NCBI RefSeq assembly: GCF_003346715.1
Contig: NZ_QQPQ01000013.1
Coordinates: 1-64,000 of the forward strand
Length of the DNA stretch: 64,000 nucleotides
Direction of reading: 5' to 3'
Origin: Oceanispirochaeta sp. M1
Lineage (GTDB): Bacteria; Spirochaetota; Spirochaetia; DSM-2461
Shown here: positions 61,782 through 64,000 of the stretch, piece by piece
How the letters are laid out: each line of letters opens with the position of its first letter
Position numbering within the stretch: position 1 is the first letter of the stretch
Program-made: the position numbers and the translations under genes
Notes under the pieces: generated by a model
What the model saw: only the letters and a program-made list of their open reading frames with translations
The model's database searches: none
Told to the model about the DNA's origin: nothing

Positions 61782-62867
61782 TTATGTTTTACTATTTATT
61801 AGTGTTTCCAGTTCTTCCTTCAGCAGGGGAACCAGTACTTTTCTTGATATTTTAATATTTTTCTGTGAATAGAATGTCCATTTATTTGTTGACATTGATA
61901 TCCTCCTCTCTGGTCTGATTATTTTAAGTCCGGGATCTTTTAATCGATTCAGGGCAGTTTTAAGAATCCCTGATAATTCATTACTGCTGTTCTCTGTATA
62001 AAGGGACAACTCTCTTTTAAAGGGTTCAGGAACAGTGTGCATTATTATCAGGAAATCGGGACAATTCCTTCTTGAGAAGTCCATAACCGTCTCATCCTTA
62101 TAAAAGGCTGAGCTGAAAAAGTTTTTCTGACCCAGAGGAACTGATGAAATACCGCCCTTCAGATTTTCCATGGGAAAGTCTTTATAATCACGCCTCAGTT
62201 GTTCATCCATACTGAGATGGCTTAGATCGTTTTTTATATTGAGGAGTTCATCTATAAAATATCTGTCTTCGGGCATAAGGGTTTTACTGAGAGCTTCATA
62301 CTGTCTGCGGTCAAGTTCTGTAGTCTTTCCCCATGAGGGATCAAGATATCCCGTATCCACTGCTATAGCCCCCGCAAGGAGAAGAGTTATGCCGTAGGGT
62401 ATCTTTTCTGCAGATTGCTGCCAGTACTCACTGATTATAGAAGCACAGGACCCGCAGATGCGTATATCCCGGAGTTTCAAATCCATGGACAGACCCGAGT
62501 CTATATGATGATCGACAATTCCTCTGATGGGATGGGTTATCTCTTCTGTATCTGCCCTGTTATGATCAACCATAATCACAGCAGCCTTTTCAAGGCTGTC
62601 AGAGTTTATCAGGAGAGAGTCCGGATTGAAAAAAACTGATGTAAAATTCTCAGGTTTTAAGGATATTTCAGCCTTTAGAAAAAGGCTTTCAATTTCCGGT
62701 TTAAGTCTCATATCTGAGGGAGACCCCTGTATCAGAGGATAAATAGATCTCTCCGGGTATACCTTCTTCAGTAGTGAGGCAAATGCAAAGGCTGATACAG
62801 AACTGTCGAGATCTGCTGCCTGATTGCCCATGATGAGTAGATCTTCTTTAAATCGTATATTCAGCAT
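61782..62867 (-). CDS. DHH-family phosphoesterase (exopolyphosphatase/PPase II-like)
   Basis: Resembles the prune/PPX1 and family II pyrophosphatase group of manganese-dependent phosphoesterases. Motif I is GNQAADLDSSVSAFAFA (Asp19, Asp21), motif II VDHNRAD (99-105), motif III IVDHHIDSG (Asp117-His118-His119), and motif IV GAIAVDTGYLDPS. The C-terminal DHHA2-like domain follows (about 220-361). Length 361 aa is nearer PPX1/prune than PPase II (about 310), so polyphosphate or a small phosphate ester is a likelier substrate than pyrophosphate (inference). It follows the outer-membrane-like gene by 10 bases. Confidence 0.8.
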   Translation of the reverse strand: MLNIRFKEDLLIMGNQAADLDSSVSAFAFASLLKKVYPERSIYPLIQGSPSDMRLKPEIESLFLKAEISLKPENFTSVFFNPDSLLINSDSLEKAAVIMVDHNRADTEEITHPIRGIVDHHIDSGLSMDLKLRDIRICGSCASIISEYWQQSAEKIPYGITLLLAGAIAVDTGYLDPSWGKTTELDRRQYEALSKTLMPEDRYFIDELLNIKNDLSHLSMDEQLRRDYKDFPMENLKGGISSVPLGQKNFFSSAFYKDETVMDFSRRNCPDFLIIMHTVPEPFKRELSLYTENSSNELSGILKTALNRLKDPGLKIIRPERRISMSTNKWTFYSQKNIKISRKVLVPLLKEELETLINSKT

Positions 62868-62877
62868 ATAAGAGAGT

Positions 62878-63669
62878 TTATCTTTTTTTGTCCCTGATGT
62901 CTATTTTCCATATGAGAGAGGCCCCAAGTCTGTAGCGCTGATCCTGTATCAGATACTCTCCTCCTGCATTCTTGTAAGCCTCACTGCTGCTCCAATTTCG
63001 CATAAGATAGTCTCCTGAAAGGCCTAGAAGGAGGTTTTTGTTAATGTGCATGGTAAAACTCAGATATGGTCCGTGTTCATATAGTAGAGCATCACTGAAG
63101 TTTATTGGAAAATAGAGGGCATAGGCGCTGCTTATACTCCAGCGGAGACTGCGGTTTTTCATATGAAAATAGCTGAGCTCAGGGCGGAATAGTATTTTCT
63201 GCTGCTCATTGTTCAGATTGTAGCTGTATCTGCTTTTGGCGCTGATAAGCCAATTTCTACCTGGCAGGAAGGGGAGGAGGGCCCGTGGAGTGATGTCCGC
63301 TCCTATGAGGTTTTCGTAGCGATCACTGCTGTCTCTCCAGAACCATCCGTCTCCCTCTGTAATCCAGTCATCATCATGGCGTTCTCCCTTTTGCAGACTG
63401 TAGAGCACTCCGACCTTTAAATGCCTGAAAACCCTGTAATACAGGACTGTCTGCAGTTCATAGAAATCAGCAGATTCATTTCTGAATTCGCCGGAGAGGT
63501 TCAGCTGAAAATCCCAGTCCCTGTACTTTGTAATTGATGCTAGTCTGAAAGCCGGTGTAAATTCACTGTGTTCCGCCGGTCTGTCTTCTTCATTGTGGTG
63601 ATCAGCAGAGGCAGGTAGGGCTGTGAAAAGTAATAAAAGCAGAAAGAATATGGAAATGCCTGTTTTCAT
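62878..63669 (-). CDS. Putative outer-membrane beta-barrel protein
   Basis: A cleavable signal peptide (1-21, ending PASA) is followed by alternating amphipathic strands rich in aromatic residues (WDFQLNLSGEFRNESADFYE, LQTVLYYRVFRHLKVGVLYS), ending in SLIWKIDIRDKKR. This fits a small beta-barrel of 8-12 strands. No family name is assigned. A longer reading from 63759 is possible but the signal peptide then becomes internal, so ATG 63669 is used. Its ATG overlaps the FecR-domain stop (TGATG), so the two are probably co-translated. 263 aa. Confidence 0.65.
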   Translation of the reverse strand: MKTGISIFFLLLLLFTALPASADHHNEEDRPAEHSEFTPAFRLASITKYRDWDFQLNLSGEFRNESADFYELQTVLYYRVFRHLKVGVLYSLQKGERHDDDWITEGDGWFWRDSSDRYENLIGADITPRALLPFLPGRNWLISAKSRYSYNLNNEQQKILFRPELSYFHMKNRSLRWSISSAYALYFPINFSDALLYEHGPYLSFTMHINKNLLLGLSGDYLMRNWSSSEAYKNAGGEYLIQDQRYRLGASLIWKIDIRDKKR

Positions 63670-64000
63670 CAGAAATAATCCTGGTCCAGCAGGTCTGAAT
63701 AGGCTCCTGTCAGATCGGTTGTGTCCCGGACATCTCCCTGTGCGGGATCGGTATTCCAATTCAGATCCTCTGTCCAGGCATAGGCTTCAGGTTTTGTCAG
63801 AGTCGTGCTTCCGGGAATATTGATACCTTCCCCTTCATTGACAAGTACTGATTCTCCGCTTGATGTGAGAGAAACTTCAACTTTACCCTCATTTACACAG
63901 AGCCACAGATCTGCCTTGTCATCGATAGTCTTACCAAAAGCCATGAAAAACTCAGTCCCCCGGACTCCCGCAACCACCGAATCGGTATGAACATTGAATT
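63669..64000 (-). CDS. FecR-domain protein (5' end beyond the window)
   Basis: Partial: the reading frame is open to the window edge. The visible part begins with the FecR core FNVHTDSVVAGVRGTEFFMA and LWLCVNEGKVEVSLTSSGES, VLVNEGEGINIPG, a beta-rich domain found in anti-sigma factors and in cell-surface sensors. The C-terminus is a short tail with Asp/Tyr (LLDQDYF). A GTG at 63977 lies inside the conserved motif and is not the start. It is coupled to the following outer-membrane-like gene by a TGATG overlap. Confidence 0.8.
   Translation of the reverse strand, partial: FNVHTDSVVAGVRGTEFFMAFGKTIDDKADLWLCVNEGKVEVSLTSSGESVLVNEGEGINIPGSTTLTKPEAYAWTEDLNWNTDPAQGDVRDTTDLTGAYSDLLDQDYF

Noticed and set aside
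63670-63759. Longer start for the outer-membrane-like protein
   Set aside because: It would bury a clear signal peptide 30 residues inside and overlap the FecR-domain coding region.

Overview
The window is a densely packed bacterial chromosome segment from a spirochaete, probably a free-living member of the Spirochaetales (inference). Three things point there. The flagellar operon order from flgB to flhG is the one known from Treponema and Borrelia. It contains the spirochaete genes flbB and flbD and a fliY-type rotor gene. FlgE carries Lys165, Cys178 and Asn179 at the numbering reported for the Treponema denticola hook cross-link. The Cys-type sulfatase and the GH57 glucan genes suit an environmental saprophyte rather than a reduced pathogen. 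No tRNA, insertion sequence, prophage or CRISPR array was seen, and no gap between genes exceeds about 280 bases.

Layout. (1) 1-2.7 kb: the end of an rRNA operon (5S rRNA and its terminator), then a sulfatase and a nucleoside-phosphorylase-like gene. (2) 2.7-15.7 kb: a housekeeping run of cheW, a DegT-like protein without the PLP lysine, nadK, recN, a helical unknown, cdd, two exported unknowns, a methyltransferase, and a GH57/DUF3536 - DUF4912 - GH57 branching-enzyme group for alpha-glucan metabolism. (3) 15.8-24.6 kb: a reduced division and cell-wall (dcw) cluster, mraZ-rsmH-ftsL-murF-mraY-ftsW-ftsQ-ftsA-ftsZ, driven by a near-consensus sigma-70 promoter overlapped by 10-bp-spaced MraZ-type boxes. 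(4) 24.6-30.2 kb: xer-TPR lipoprotein-dprA-xer-hslV-hslU. (5) 30.2-58.2 kb: a flagellar super-operon of about 30 genes on one strand: flgBC, fliEFGHIJ, flbB, fliK, flgDE, flbD, motAB, fliLMY, fliOPQR, flhBAFG, a FlgV-position membrane protein, fliA, a DUF342 protein and two small unknowns. (6) 58.2-60.5 kb: a CheA-like kinase and a PtsN-type EIIA. (7) 60.5-64 kb, minus strand: ilvA, a DHH phosphoesterase, an outer-membrane-like protein and a FecR-domain gene cut by the window edge.

How it works together. Region 5 encodes most of a periplasmic flagellum: basal body, export gate and ATPase, rotor switch, stator, hook and hook-length control. It also carries the regulators FlhF, FlhG and sigma-28. 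Most neighbouring genes overlap by 1-11 bases or abut, so translation is probably coupled. The longer gaps in the operon carry hairpins just before the next ribosome binding site, and a good sigma-70-like promoter lies ahead of the fliA segment. The least explained parts are the genes around fliA (219-aa membrane protein, 652-aa DUF342 protein with a FliM-like N-terminus, 106-aa and 185-aa proteins), the DegT-like protein, the degenerate M23-like protein and the FecR/outer-membrane pair.
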